From Zygnema cylindricum (taxonomy: Eukaryota; Streptophyta; Zygnematophyceae; Zygnematales; Zygnemataceae), in contig JBBHKE010001009.1 of assembly GCA_037447655.1 (NCBI GenBank), positions 1 to 23,101 of the forward strand: a stretch of DNA of 23,101 bases, in the 5' to 3' direction. The notes under the pieces were generated by a model. That model saw only the letters and a program-made list of their open reading frames with translations, had not been told where the DNA came from and searched no databases. Of this stretch, positions 11,530 through 18,322 are shown piece by piece. The translations under genes were made by a program, and so were the position numbers. The first letter of the stretch is position 1. Every line of letters starts with the position of its first letter.

Positions 11530-11648
11530 CTTACAATGCCACGTTTAAGCTCTTGTTTATATCCTAGTTCACGAAGACGTCTCTCTCCGGAATCCATGAT
11601 AGGCGACTCCTCCCCCGTCCCCCCCATGTCTCCCATATCTGCAGACAT
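2820..11648 (-). CDS. Amino-acid/GABA permease, APC superfamily (ACT / UGA4 / BAT1 type), 10 exons, complete
   Basis: Membrane carrier of about 12 helices, predicted to move amino acids or GABA. Exons, in transcription order: 11648-11535, 11258-11076, 10306-10230, 9749-9580, 8357-8145, 6065-5926, 5072-4893, 4504-4259, 3848-3752, 2965-2820. All introns are GT..AG, phases 0,0,2,1,1,0,0,0,1; the joined frame has 521 codons plus TAG, the usual family length. The start is the first in-frame ATG after an upstream TGA. Family landmarks: RLRELGYKQELKRG before helix 1, GGPVALFWGW, GEICSSFPTVGGVYFWAYH, FNIIAGFANVAA, GYDAAAHMTEETKGADKTTG, GGYAGAQIFFDVFKARFGSG, FAFSRDRGLPGW, IFLRLTLG..FVRGPFHAGPFS and a short C-tail. 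The intron 8 donor (GTACAA) is weak and was chosen because it restores the conserved FV-RGPF junction. Substrate is not decidable between amino acids, GABA and choline-like compounds. The gene converges on GTF3C3. Confidence 0.93.
2938..3140 (-). repeat. Tandem duplication of the 5' edge of permease exon 10 in intron 9
   Basis: The first ~28 bases of exon 10 with the acceptor region (2938-2972) recur about 103 bp away at 3041-3075. The adjoining intron sequence is also repeated (AAGGTCAA..GATGAG near 3018 and AAGGTCAA..GGAATGAG near 3115). The extra copy reads YPIDYSTPN where the true exon reads YPIDSSTLN. Its acceptor is GACTG instead of GACAG, so it cannot splice. Confidence 0.75.
3877..3962. 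repeat. Short direct repeats in intron 8
   Basis: AAGTACATTTTTTAG occurs at about 3878-3892 and again at 3948-3962. A shorter CTAAGAAAATATTC / CCAAGAAAATATTC pair lies between them. The pattern suggests a small decayed tandem duplication. Confidence 0.6.
4029..4220 (+). repeat. GGGGAAAAAAAT minisatellite in intron 8
   Basis: About six near-perfect 12-13 bp units of TGGGGAAAAAAA lie at 4035-4110, followed by degenerate ones. The tract is purine on + and so pyrimidine in the permease transcript, directly downstream of the exon 8 donor. Confidence 0.9.
4508..4643 (+). repeat. Purine-rich tract in intron 7
   Basis: AGGGGAAAAAG-type units, nearly all purine on +. In the transcript this is a long pyrimidine tract immediately upstream of the exon 8 acceptor, where it may help acceptor definition. 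Confidence 0.8.
4785..4870 (+). repeat. ATAGTATCAAGA minisatellite in intron 7
   Basis: Five to six degenerate units containing AGTATCAAG, just past the exon 7 donor. Confidence 0.8.
5100..5275 (+). repeat. Degenerate TTAGAAGTTGATTTT tandem repeat in intron 6
   Basis: About nine units of 15-20 bp share GAAGTTGAT or GAAGTCGAT followed by a T run. Located next to the exon 7 acceptor; AT-rich non-coding sequence. Confidence 0.7.
5725..5785 (+). repeat. TCAACAAAAAC tandem repeat in intron 6
   Basis: Four or five 11-bp units (TCAACAAAAAC, TCGACAAAAAC, TCAATAAAAAC). Followed at about 5820-5910 by A-rich sequence with long homopolymer runs. Confidence 0.8.
6075..6256 (+). repeat. GAGAGG purine tract in intron 5
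   Basis: Regular GAGAGG / GAGGGGAGAG units, purine on +. Located just upstream of the exon 6 acceptor in the permease transcript, where they read as a very long pyrimidine tract. Confidence 0.92.
6336..6419 (+). repeat. Second purine tract in intron 5 with G runs
   Basis: Purine-only sequence with an 8-base G run near 6364 and a 10-base G run near 6402. Same strand bias as its neighbours. Confidence 0.85.
6836..6960 (+). repeat. About 50-bp GTACG-containing tandem repeat in intron 5
   Basis: About 2.4 diverged units, each holding TTTTGTACGRT, a GAAC or GAAA run and TTTTCGTACAGT. It abuts the hAT-like fragment at 6974. Confidence 0.55.
6974..7101 (+). mobile_element. Partial hAT-like MITE (CATAGTTC family), right part only
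   Basis: This stretch aligns almost base for base with the right part of the full copy at 15110-15416: CGGACGGTCGCTGATCAAAG, GATCACATGAAAAGCCCATA and GGCGCCGACCAAAGGCCTAC. It ends with the terminal repeat CTACTTTTGAACTATG. No matching left terminus or target-site duplication was found, so the copy is truncated. It lies in permease intron 5. Confidence 0.85.
7314..7531 (+). mobile_element. Tc1/mariner-like MITE, copy A, in permease intron 5
   Basis: A 218-bp element has terminal inverted repeats CACCGTGAATCGCTATTAGTG and CACTAATAGCGATACATGGTG reading inward. TA flanks both ends (7312-7313 and 7532-7533). Inverted homology runs most of the way in: TTTTCTCCGTACACACTTGTC faces GACAAGCGTATACGGAGAAA, so the element is close to one long hairpin. 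It has no transposase and resembles the copies at 14686 and 15700. Confidence 0.85.
7587..7659 (+). tRNA. tRNA-Val (anticodon AAC), antisense within permease intron 5
   Basis: A 73-nt cloverleaf can be folded by hand. The acceptor GATTCGT/ACGAATC has seven perfect pairs. The D arm is GTG/CAC around TAGTTGGTTAT, the anticodon arm TCAGT/ACTGA with loop CTAACAC (anticodon AAC, U33 present), and the T arm GCCGG/CCGGC with loop ATCGAGC. There is no intron and CCA is not encoded. T54 is A instead of T, and no T4 terminator follows until about 7695. Those two points leave open a recently silenced copy or a tRNA-derived repeat. Confidence 0.85.
9200..9385 (+). repeat. Dispersed repeat X, uninterrupted copy in permease intron 4
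   Basis: Matches the reverse complement of 20695-20862 over most of its length. Shared blocks include AAGGATTTA, GARTATAATAYTA, AGACGTGGCA, GTCCACTCCCTT and TATGATTTTC followed by an A-rich GCG-containing stretch. It covers the site that holds a Harbinger-like insertion in the other copy (TTA at 9215-9217 here). Class and true ends are unknown. Confidence 0.75.
9753..10046 (+). repeat. GGGAGA/GGGGGA purine tract in intron 3
   Basis: Almost 300 bp of nearly pure purine on +, just upstream of the exon 4 acceptor on the minus strand. In the transcript it is an exceptionally long pyrimidine tract. Frames across it read only Arg/Glu/Gly or Pro/Ser/Leu. Confidence 0.9.
10734..11129 (-). repeat. 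Tandem duplication of the 3' edge of permease exon 2 plus donor
   Basis: The block at about 10917-11129 holds the last ~54 bases of exon 2, its donor and early intron. It is repeated at about 10734-10875. Shared are the outer CTCTTTATTTTRCCACATT, then CTGCAAAAGTACAA / CTGGCAAAAGTACAA, then CTTACCGG (donor GTAAG on minus) and GATATGAA. The decayed copy still encodes FISIS like the real exon and keeps a donor at 10821-10817. Confidence 0.75.
10966..11045 (+). repeat. CCGACCGAAAA minisatellite in intron 2
   Basis: Seven units of 9-12 bp (ACCGACCGAAAA with small changes). It lies only in the exon-proximal copy of the duplication described for 10734-11129, so it expanded after or independently of that event. 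Confidence 0.9.
11345..11528 (+). repeat. (GA)n and GAGAGGGA tract in intron 1
   Basis: Purine tract on + ending in an uninterrupted GA dinucleotide run (about 11471-11526) that abuts the exon 1 donor at 11534. Confidence 0.92.
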
Positions 11649-11733
11649 GCCACGTGGCAATCTGAGAACCACTCGTTTGGGTCACCACTTACTCTCTCAC
11701 TCTTCCACTCCCACTCTTAGGCAGTGTGAAAAC

Positions 11734-11945
11734 TAAGGAAAGGGAGGGGACATTGAAGGGACAGGTAGGGGAGAGGAAGGGAAGAGGAAGGGAAGAGGAA
11801 GGGAAGAGGAAGGGGATAGGAAGTGAGGGAAGGGGGGGAGAGAGGAAAGAAGAGGGAGAGGAAAGAGAGGAGAAAGAGAAGGGAGGGGAAGGAAGAGGGT
11901 GGGAGAAGGGAGAGAGAGGGGAGAGAGGAGAGGGAGAGAGGGAGA
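11734..11945 (+). repeat. Purine tract 5' of the permease start
   Basis: AGGGAAGAGGAAGGG-type units, purine on +, about 90 bp upstream of the permease ATG. This is the promoter or 5' UTR region, and tracts of this kind can act as GAGA-type promoter elements. No TATA box was placed for the minus strand. Confidence 0.85.
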
Positions 11946-12159
11946 ACAGGTAGCGAATCAGACGAAGTCAGATCTGTTCAAAACTAATCCAATAAAATCG
12001 TCCGCACAAGTCAAGTCAAGTCAATCTCGGTCAAGATCATTGGTAGCATGCAAGTGGCGGACTCTGTTGACGTACGTAAAACGTGCTGATCGATACCCGG
12101 AATTGTGGTAAATTCCACACTAAAACCTATATAAAATTGGACCCACCAGCGTAACATCT

Positions 12160-12321
12160 GAGCTGGTGGTACAGTGGTTAGTACATTCACAGCTAAAGTG
12201 AAAGATCCCAAATACAAATCAATTCCTCTCTCCAATGCATTGATCTTTCTCTTGTGTACAATTTCATGGCTTCCGCTCACAGCTAAAGTGAAAGGTCCCA
12301 GGTTCAAATCCTGGCCGGCTC
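12160..12321 (+). pseudogene. Tandem dimer of tRNA-like units (tRNA pseudogene or SINE head)
   Basis: Two tRNA-like units overlap 90 bp apart. CTCACAGCTAAAGTGAAAG at 12276-12294 repeats TTCACAGCTAAAGTGAAAG at 12186-12204. The 5' half of unit 1 joined to the 3' half of unit 2 folds into a 72-nt cloverleaf: acceptor GAGCTGG/CCGGCTC, D stem GTAC/GTAC, anticodon stem TTCAC/GTGAA, T arm CCAGG-TTCAAAT-CCTGG. Unit 1 has a decayed T arm and unit 2 a decayed 5' half. The loop AGCTAAA would give anticodon CUA with G at position 33, which is not functional in normal tRNAs. The A and B boxes look intact. Confidence 0.6.
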
Positions 12322-12480
12322 ATCAATCCCTTTAATGGGATCGTCCATTCTATCCCCCAATTCTAGGAATCTTAACAGACTCTTACAGGAGGGAAAAAAA
12401 AATCAGATTTGCTTCCTTCTCTACTTCCCTAAAGCTTTATCTTTTCGAATAAGAATCTTTATTGTCCGAGGAATAGTGAT

Positions 12481-12816
12481 CCGAAGAAAGAGAAGAGGGA
12501 GGCGAAAAGAGAGAGGGAGAGAGAGAGAGGAGAGAAAGAGAGAGGAGAGAGAGAGAGAGAGAGGGAGAGAGAGAGAGGGAGGAGGAGAGAGAGAGAGAGA
12601 AGGGGGAGAAGAGAGAGAGGGGAGAGAGGGAGAAAGAGAGAGAGAGAGAGGGAGAGAAAGAGAGAGAGGGAGAGAGAGAGAGAGTAGAGAAAGAGAGAGT
12701 AGAGAGAGACAGAGAGAGGGAGAGAGAGAGAAGGAGAAGGAGAGAGAGAGAGAGAAGAAGGAGAGAAGAGAGACAGGAGAGAAGGAGAAGAAGAGAGAGA
12801 GAGAGAAGGACAGCAG
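12481..12816 (+). repeat. (GA)n/GAGAGGGA purine tract
   Basis: About 335 bp purine-only on + apart from rare C/T. Frames across it are Arg/Glu or Ser/Leu repeats. Same composition and strand as the other purine tracts. Confidence 0.92.
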
Positions 12817-12926
12817 GTGTGGGAGAGGGAGTGAGTGAAAATTAAAGACCCCCCAATCCTGTCGACTCCCACATGTGCACAGTGTCGTAGTTTCCCCGGG
12901 CACGCAGTCAGTTTGGTTCCACTGTG

Positions 12927-12972
12927 CCGTACGGAGCCGTACAGTACAGTGTAGTGCCGTACAGTACGGCTC
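12927..12972. repeat. GTAC-rich inverted-repeat cluster
   Basis: Six GTAC sites in under 50 bp, with CCGTACAGTA and the complementary TACTGTACGG type arranged as overlapping palindromes. A similar run lies at 14642-14685. Confidence 0.6.
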
Positions 12973-13844
12973 AAAAATCTGAACAGAATGTCCCTTGACT
13001 CTTGTGGAAGTCACGTGGTACTTTTCCCGCCAGTAAGAATGCGTTTCGGGCAGATTTCAAAACCAAAAGTCGAAACCGTACAGGATATGTCGGAACAAAA
13101 AGACAAAAATGTCCACGTGTGGTCTTCCTTGTGGCGTTCCGTAAATCTTTGGATTTTGACTTTTAGCACGATGTTGAAAATCTGATTCGCTGTCGTATTT
13201 ATATAATTTAGTACGTTCACGCACGGAAAATCACGTAATGTTTTACGTCCCGACAGCGGAAAAACAATATATTGTATTACAATATATTTGTAACGGAATA
13301 CCGCGTTAAATATTTTGCCAGATTTTCGGGCCATACAGCGGTCGCAAGAAAAGGAAATTGCCGATATGTGATTTCGTACGTACGGTACCCCTACTTTTTT
13401 TGTGGTTTAGTACGAATATACTTTTTATCTGCCCGAAAACTTGGGCGATTAAAATTTTGAGCGATAAACCTTTCATAGAGACCGTCGTGGGTAGCGTTTT
13501 TCCTTTGGTGATGACGTCATATTAATCATTTTGAGTTGTTTTAATTGGTTTGGAAATATCTTTAGGTTAACCTGATGGTTAAAGGAGGTTTGTCATCAAA
13601 ACAAGAAAGTTGTCTGTTACGCTATCACATATGATATAGTGGCGTACTAGGGCAAAAGAGAGGTTTTCATTGTGCTTTTTCTGGCGCCGACTGACATCAG
13701 CAGAAAGAAGGCGTGACAAGCGCCACGTGGAAAATCACGTGACCAGGCAGTATTCCGTCGCGAAAAGAGTGGAATCTGTTTCGCTGTCAGGACTTAAAAG
13801 TTTGGCGTTTTCCTAATTTATTAGGAAGTTCTTTGGACGCTTTA
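12973..13844. other. Intergenic DNA, no gene recognised
   Basis: Frames of 65-107 codons on both strands show no family resemblance. A TGACGTCA site (about 13512-13519) and CACGTG sites are present but isolated. Confidence 0.5.
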
Positions 13845-14547
13845 GAGCATTGTTCCATTAGGCGGTCTCAGTAAACGTCAAAAAATCGTTTACTGAAGCC
13901 ATGGTTCCATTGTGTCGGGTCAGTAACCGACATTTTATTTGCGTGGCAAACTTTTATTGGTCCACGGAATAAATGAATACGATTCTAGTAATCTTCAAAG
14001 AATCTATGACAACAAATTGCGACCACATGTTTGTAACCAGCAAAGGTAAAAAGTGACTCGTACGAAGTATTGAATAAAATCTGTACGGACGGACGAAATT
14101 TAATATTTGTAAAGCTGTACGAAAATGTCAGAATGGTAAGTGGATGGCAACAGACGCGTGAAACAATATCCTCCGTCAAAGATTTTCTTGCGGCTTCCGG
14201 TGGCCTCGCATCCTCCGTGGCGGAAGGCACATGTCATATGCGACGTGTACCCACCTGGTCGCACTGTCGTCATGGATATTTTTTCACTTTTCCACGAGGC
14301 ACGATGCTATTCGTTCAGGCGCTAAGAATTGACCTACTCCGGGTTACTTGTCGCGAACTGAAAGTGTCAGACGATGGCGTATCCGATTTTGCATCCGACG
14401 GTCCATGTTTACGCCCATAAAAGTGGAGAATCAAATCTCTCATTCAGAAGGCTTGATTTTCTGACATATTTTTTTGGTACGGCACTGTACGAAACAGTAC
14501 GACTTTCAGTAAACAACGTCATTTTTCCCCTAATGGAACCTTGCCCC
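13845..14547. mobile_element. PIF/Harbinger-like non-autonomous element, 703 bp
   Basis: Ends are GAGCATTGTTCCATTAGG on the left and, read inward from the right, GGGGCAAGGTTCCATTAGG. TTA flanks both ends (13842-13844 and 14548-14550), the 3-bp TWA target typical of PIF/Harbinger. A sub-terminal inverted repeat (CAGTAAACGTC facing GACGTTGTTTACTG) is also present. Frames up to 116 codons inside resemble no transposase or Myb-like protein. Confidence 0.75.
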
Positions 14548-14641
14548 TTAGTAAAAGACAAAATAAACGAGCGCGAAACAGACTGCAATTTCCTCGCAGC
14601 CGACCTAATACCGCCACGAGAGAGTCACGTCGCCAGAATGC

Positions 14642-14685
14642 TGTACTGTACAATATAGTACCGTACTGTACTGTACCGTATTGTA
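14642..14685. repeat. GTAC/CTGTAC tandem run
   Basis: TGTACTGTA, CCGTACTGTA and CTGTACCGTA follow each other up to the left end of the mariner-like MITE at 14686. Confidence 0.6.
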
Positions 14686-14902
14686 CACCGTGAATTGCTA
14701 TTAATGTTGATGCTTTTTTTGCCACCTAAAACATCTTACTTCCGTACACACTTGTCCAATTTTCAATTCGATACCGCCAATCGGAAGCTGAGAATTTTGC
14801 CATTCAATCGCAATCGTCAGATCTAAAAACCGGCAAGTGTGTACGGAGAAAGGATGTTTAATGAGATGAAAAAAACATTATCACTAATAACGATACACGG
14901 TG
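14686..14902 (+). mobile_element. Tc1/mariner-like MITE, copy B
   Basis: A 217-bp element with CACCGTGAATTGCTATTAATG at the left and CATTATCACTAATAACGATACACGGTG at the right end region, and TA on both sides (14684-14685, 14903-14904). Inner arms CCGTACACACTTGTC and GGCAAGTGTGTACGG continue the hairpin. Closest relative in the window is 7314-7531. Confidence 0.85.
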
Positions 14903-15109
14903 TAGTTTCCGAGGCTGCTCGTGTCAAGGCTATACGGGCGGGAAATATTTTATACGCGATGGGCCGAGACGTTTGTCGGTGGAGCCAAAGCTCCCCTAAA
15001 AAATACTATTTCAGTATTTATCCACACTAGTTTTTCCAGTTTCGCGAAGCACCTGTCCTTCGCACTTTCATTTTTCCTGAAACCCTAAAAGCGAGACCTC
15101 CAAATATTC

Positions 15110-15416
15110 CATAGTTCAAAAGTAGGTGAAAGTAGGCCCATATAATATGCCTATTGTATGCAAAACATAACATTATGACCTTAAGACCCATATTGTATTC
15201 GGACCTATTCGGAACAATTCAAACATTCGGACCAAAAATTGGACCAATTAAAACATTCGGACCAAAAGAATTTATTTACACCGTCAGATTCGGACGATCG
15301 GACGGTCGCTGGTCAAAGTAAAGATCTAAGAAGATCACATGAAAAGCCCATAACACAACTTACGATAAAGGCGCCGACCAAAGGCCTACCATAAAAACGA
15401 CTACTTTTGAACTATG
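15110..15416 (+). mobile_element. hAT-like MITE (CATAGTTC family), intact reference copy
   Basis: A 307-bp element with terminal inverted repeats CATAGTTCAAAAGTAGG and CTACTTTTGAACTATG. It is flanked by a perfect 8-bp duplication AAATATTC at 15102-15109 and 15417-15424, which is the hAT hallmark. The interior has a tandem GGACCAATTAAAACATTC motif and the block GATCACATGAAAAGCCCATA shared with the other copies. No coding capacity. Confidence 0.9.
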
Positions 15417-15699
15417 AAATATTCCATCGAGATTCCCTTCCGTTAATCTTTCATTGGATGAAAGGTACAACCCCAATCTGGAATTTGTACAAGGACTCCT
15501 AAACGACAAAATAGATTTACAAGGCCTCCGTAAGGTAGGGATCTCCAAGTCTGGAATTAAGCCTCGGGTTCCATGAGAAGGTGTTTGTATCTGTACGGAC
15601 ATGACTACAGTCCTGTACTAACCGTACTATTTACGACTTCGTGCCATCCGGTAACATATGTAGACAAAGTTGAATACATGTGTCTCCATTTGCCCGGTA

Positions 15700-15928
15700 C
15701 ACCGTGTATCGCTATTCGTGTTAATGTTTTTTCGCCACTAAAAACATATTTTCTCCGTACAAAAATTGTCGGATTTTGGATCTAACGGTCGCGATTGAAA
15801 GGTAAGATTCTCAACTTCCAATTGGCAATCTCAGATTGAAAATCGGACAAATGTGTACGGAGAAAAGATGTCTTAACTTTTAAGTGACAACAAATTATTA
15901 ACCCTAATACTAAGTGCGATTCACGGTG
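15700..15928 (+). mobile_element. Tc1/mariner-like MITE, copy C
   Basis: A 229-bp element starting CACCGTGTATCGCTATTCGTG, ending GTGCGATTCACGGTG, with TA on both sides (15698-15699, 15929-15930). It keeps TTTTCTCCGTACA and TGTGTACGGAGAAAA inner arms but has the most diverged core of the three. Confidence 0.85.
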
Positions 15929-16467
15929 TACCACCACGTAGGTCAAAGATAGAGAATCGTCAAAGGTTTTCAAACCGTGCAATTTCAATATAAAATCTTT
16001 TCTGTACTTTCGTACTATATCACTATACGAGTTATCCGTACAATGTCAGTCTTCCAATAAAGCCTCATTTTCTTCGCATAAACGTTATATTTCAACCTTA
16101 GTTCAAAAGTAGGCGTTTTTATTAGTGTTGTGTATCGGTAAAAAACTTATCGCAATAACACCGATACCGATAGTTATCGGTTATCAAACGGTCAGCGCTC
16201 CCGATATATTTGTACTTTCTGTACTTTCTGTCCGGAGTGCTTTCTGTCCCGTAAATTGAACGGTCAATTTACGATAAATGTACGGCTTTTTACGGGAAAT
16301 GTACGAAATTTGACGAAAATATACGTTGCACTTTGTAGTACTTTTTGGGTGGTTAAGTAAACATAAAATTTACGGAAACGTACGGAATTGTACCGATAAA
16401 CTGATTATCATGGAACGGTAAAAAGACAGCGGACACAAAGTAAAACGGATGCAAAATAACATTATGC

Positions 16468-16545
16468 GCGCCGCCGGAATCGAACGGACGACTTTCAATA
16501 ATAAAATACGAGCGGACGGTCAGCGTGAGCCCCGCCATCTCGGAA
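16468..16545 (-). pseudogene. tRNA-like relic with a B box inside the hAT element
   Basis: On the minus strand GTTCGATTCCGG matches the pol III B box (GWTCRANNC) and the T-arm to acceptor region of a tRNA. About 45 bases upstream GGCTCACGCTGACCGTC is a poor A box. T-stem pairing has a mismatch and no anticodon arm forms. Confidence 0.25.
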
Positions 16546-16782
16546 TGGCTTTTTTCTTTTGCCAAAAAAGTCCATGGATTGAGACGTGGCAGATTTCCAC
16601 TGGATCCCAAAAAAGGAAGGGACAAAGCCACGGCGTCGGATGTGAAAGGTACATCGTTTTAACTGGAGCCGTACTTAAACCGTACATATTTATTGTCGGC
16701 TACTGTACTTTCGGCTTGGACAAATGATCTGATTGGTAGGTACCTCAGGGGTTGTGAGTAGGGCGCGTCGGGGGAATAAGAC

Positions 16783-16819
16783 GTACAGATAAATGTACAG
16801 GCCGTACATTTATCTGTAC
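16783..16819. repeat. Perfect 16-bp inverted repeat, 5-base loop
   Basis: GTACAGATAAATGTAC and GTACATTTATCTGTAC face each other around AGGCC. A strong hairpin or cruciform within the right part of the nested hAT element. Confidence 0.85.
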
Positions 16820-17329
16820 GGTCCGTACAATTATCGCCGATAGTTATCGTTATCGGCATTATCGCCAATAAGTAGCCGATATTATCGGCTACTTATCGGC
16901 GATAAGACCGATAGCGATATATCGTACCAATATATCGATTATCGGGTCCCCGAAAAAAGGCCCATATCGGTTATCGCCAAATCCTTACCGATACACAACA
17001 CTAGTTTTTATGATATGCCTTTGGTCGGCGCCTTTTATCGTAAGTTGTGTTATGGGCTTTTCATGTGATCTTCTTAGATTGCTACTTTGATCAACGACGG
17101 TCCAATCGTCCGAATCTCACGGTGTAAATATTTTTTTTGGTCCCAATGTTTTAATTGGTCCAATATTTGGTCCGAATGTTTTAATTGGTCCAATATTTGG
17201 TCCGAATGTTTGAATTGGTCCGAAATGGTTCGAATACAATATGGGTCTTAATGTCACATTGTATGTTTTGCGTACAGTAGGCATATTGTATGGGCCTACT
17301 TTCACCTACTTTTGAACTATGATTTCAAC

Positions 17330-18314
17330 GGCTGCAATGCTGTACTTTTCGGCCTTTGTCTTTTTCAAAAACGGGAAATCGAAGCGAGGGAAACAACGAA
17401 GCTTCAAAGTAGACAAAAAGAGCTTGACAAGGATATCTTTCATCAAATATTTTTGGTGGATTTTGAACTACTGTACAATGTGATTTGTTATTATCCTTAT
17501 GTACTCTATATCGGCACCCCAAATTTTTGACATTTATACCCGAAATAGAGTGAATGAATATAATTTTTACGTGACGTTAATTACGGTTCTTGTAAATTAG
17601 CGTTAATGTCATATCCTTCTTATTTTTTGAATAGTGTGGGGTAAGAAAGGTGTTTGTTCATACAACACTGTACTTCGTTACCGAAAATCTTACAAAAATG
17701 GTATCTAACTTATATCAGTTGCATACATGACTTCGCTTAGAATAAACGTGGAGTCGAGCTTGCGACAAACCCAAATTATAATTATGGATTCTTTACAGTA
17801 AAAGGACGCGGCGTTGTACGGATTGTCAAATTTTGTACTTCTACCTATTTTAATGTATATGTAATGACGATGGATCCTGTATACCTAAATCAACGTTATG
17901 GAGAAATTACAATTAAACATTTTTTTTTTTTAAATGGGATTGATACACAAATTAACATTAATGACACTAATTCATTATTAACAATAATAATTTATATGGT
18001 CTAATAACGAGTCTCGGAGTAGCATCTACGTTGTACATATGCGCATCCACGGAGGCACGTGGTGCTTGCCACGTGTCACGATGAGATTTTACTCGCCCTA
18101 CAGGGCCATTTCCGAGCAGGATGGGAAAATGGCTTCCCGCATGAAAACCTAAATGAAATCGGACGGTCCACTTTTCCGTGTGGAAAACCTTGGAGAATCT
18201 TGATCGGATCTTCTTTGATGCTATTTTGTTACGACATGGTACGTAAAAGTACGAATCCGTATTCCACTCTAAATATGATTTATTTGAGTAAACAAAGAAA
18301 TAGGTTTCTGCAAT
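17330..18314. other. No gene recognised
   Basis: Unique-looking AT-rich DNA. Frames of 65-121 codons overlap on both strands with no recognisable family. A near-palindrome GCACGTGGTGCTTGCCACGTGTC lies at about 18055-18076. Confidence 0.5.
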
Positions 18315-18322
18315 AAAGAAGG

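Larger units (their letters stand above)
16123..17003. mobile_element. hAT-type non-autonomous element nested in the MITE, 881 bp
   Basis: Perfect 18-bp terminal repeats TAGTGTTGTGTATCGGTA / TACCGATACACAACACTA. An 8-bp duplication GTTTTTAT (16115-16122 and 17004-17011) is single in the uninterrupted copies of the host MITE. The TAGTG start fits the hAT terminal consensus. Sub-terminal regions are crowded with CCGATA/TATCGG units, which look like repeated transposase-binding sites. No transposase frame is seen. Confidence 0.9.
16097..17321 (-). mobile_element. hAT-like MITE (CATAGTTC family) interrupted by another element
   Basis: Outer ends CTTAGTTCAAAAGTAGG (one change from the family) and CTACTTTTGAACTATG are flanked by a perfect 8-bp duplication ATTTCAAC (16089-16096, 17322-17329). 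The body is the reverse complement of the copy at 15110 and is split by the insertion at 16123-17003. Without the insertion it is about 340 bp. Confidence 0.9.

Noticed and set aside
11670-11672. GTG as an earlier permease start
   Set aside because: A eukaryotic nuclear gene should start at ATG; the first in-frame ATG is at 11648, after an upstream in-frame TGA.
13505-13522. TGACGTCA as a CRE site (also near 20542)
   Set aside because: An 8-bp palindrome with no gene nearby; chance is adequate.
13985-14725. Several 61-116 codon frames on both strands
   Set aside because: They lie in the Harbinger-like element and GTAC repeats, overlap each other and show no domain.
16353-16868. Frames of 69-92 codons inside the nested hAT element
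   Set aside because: Too short and without hAT dimerisation or RNase H-like motifs.
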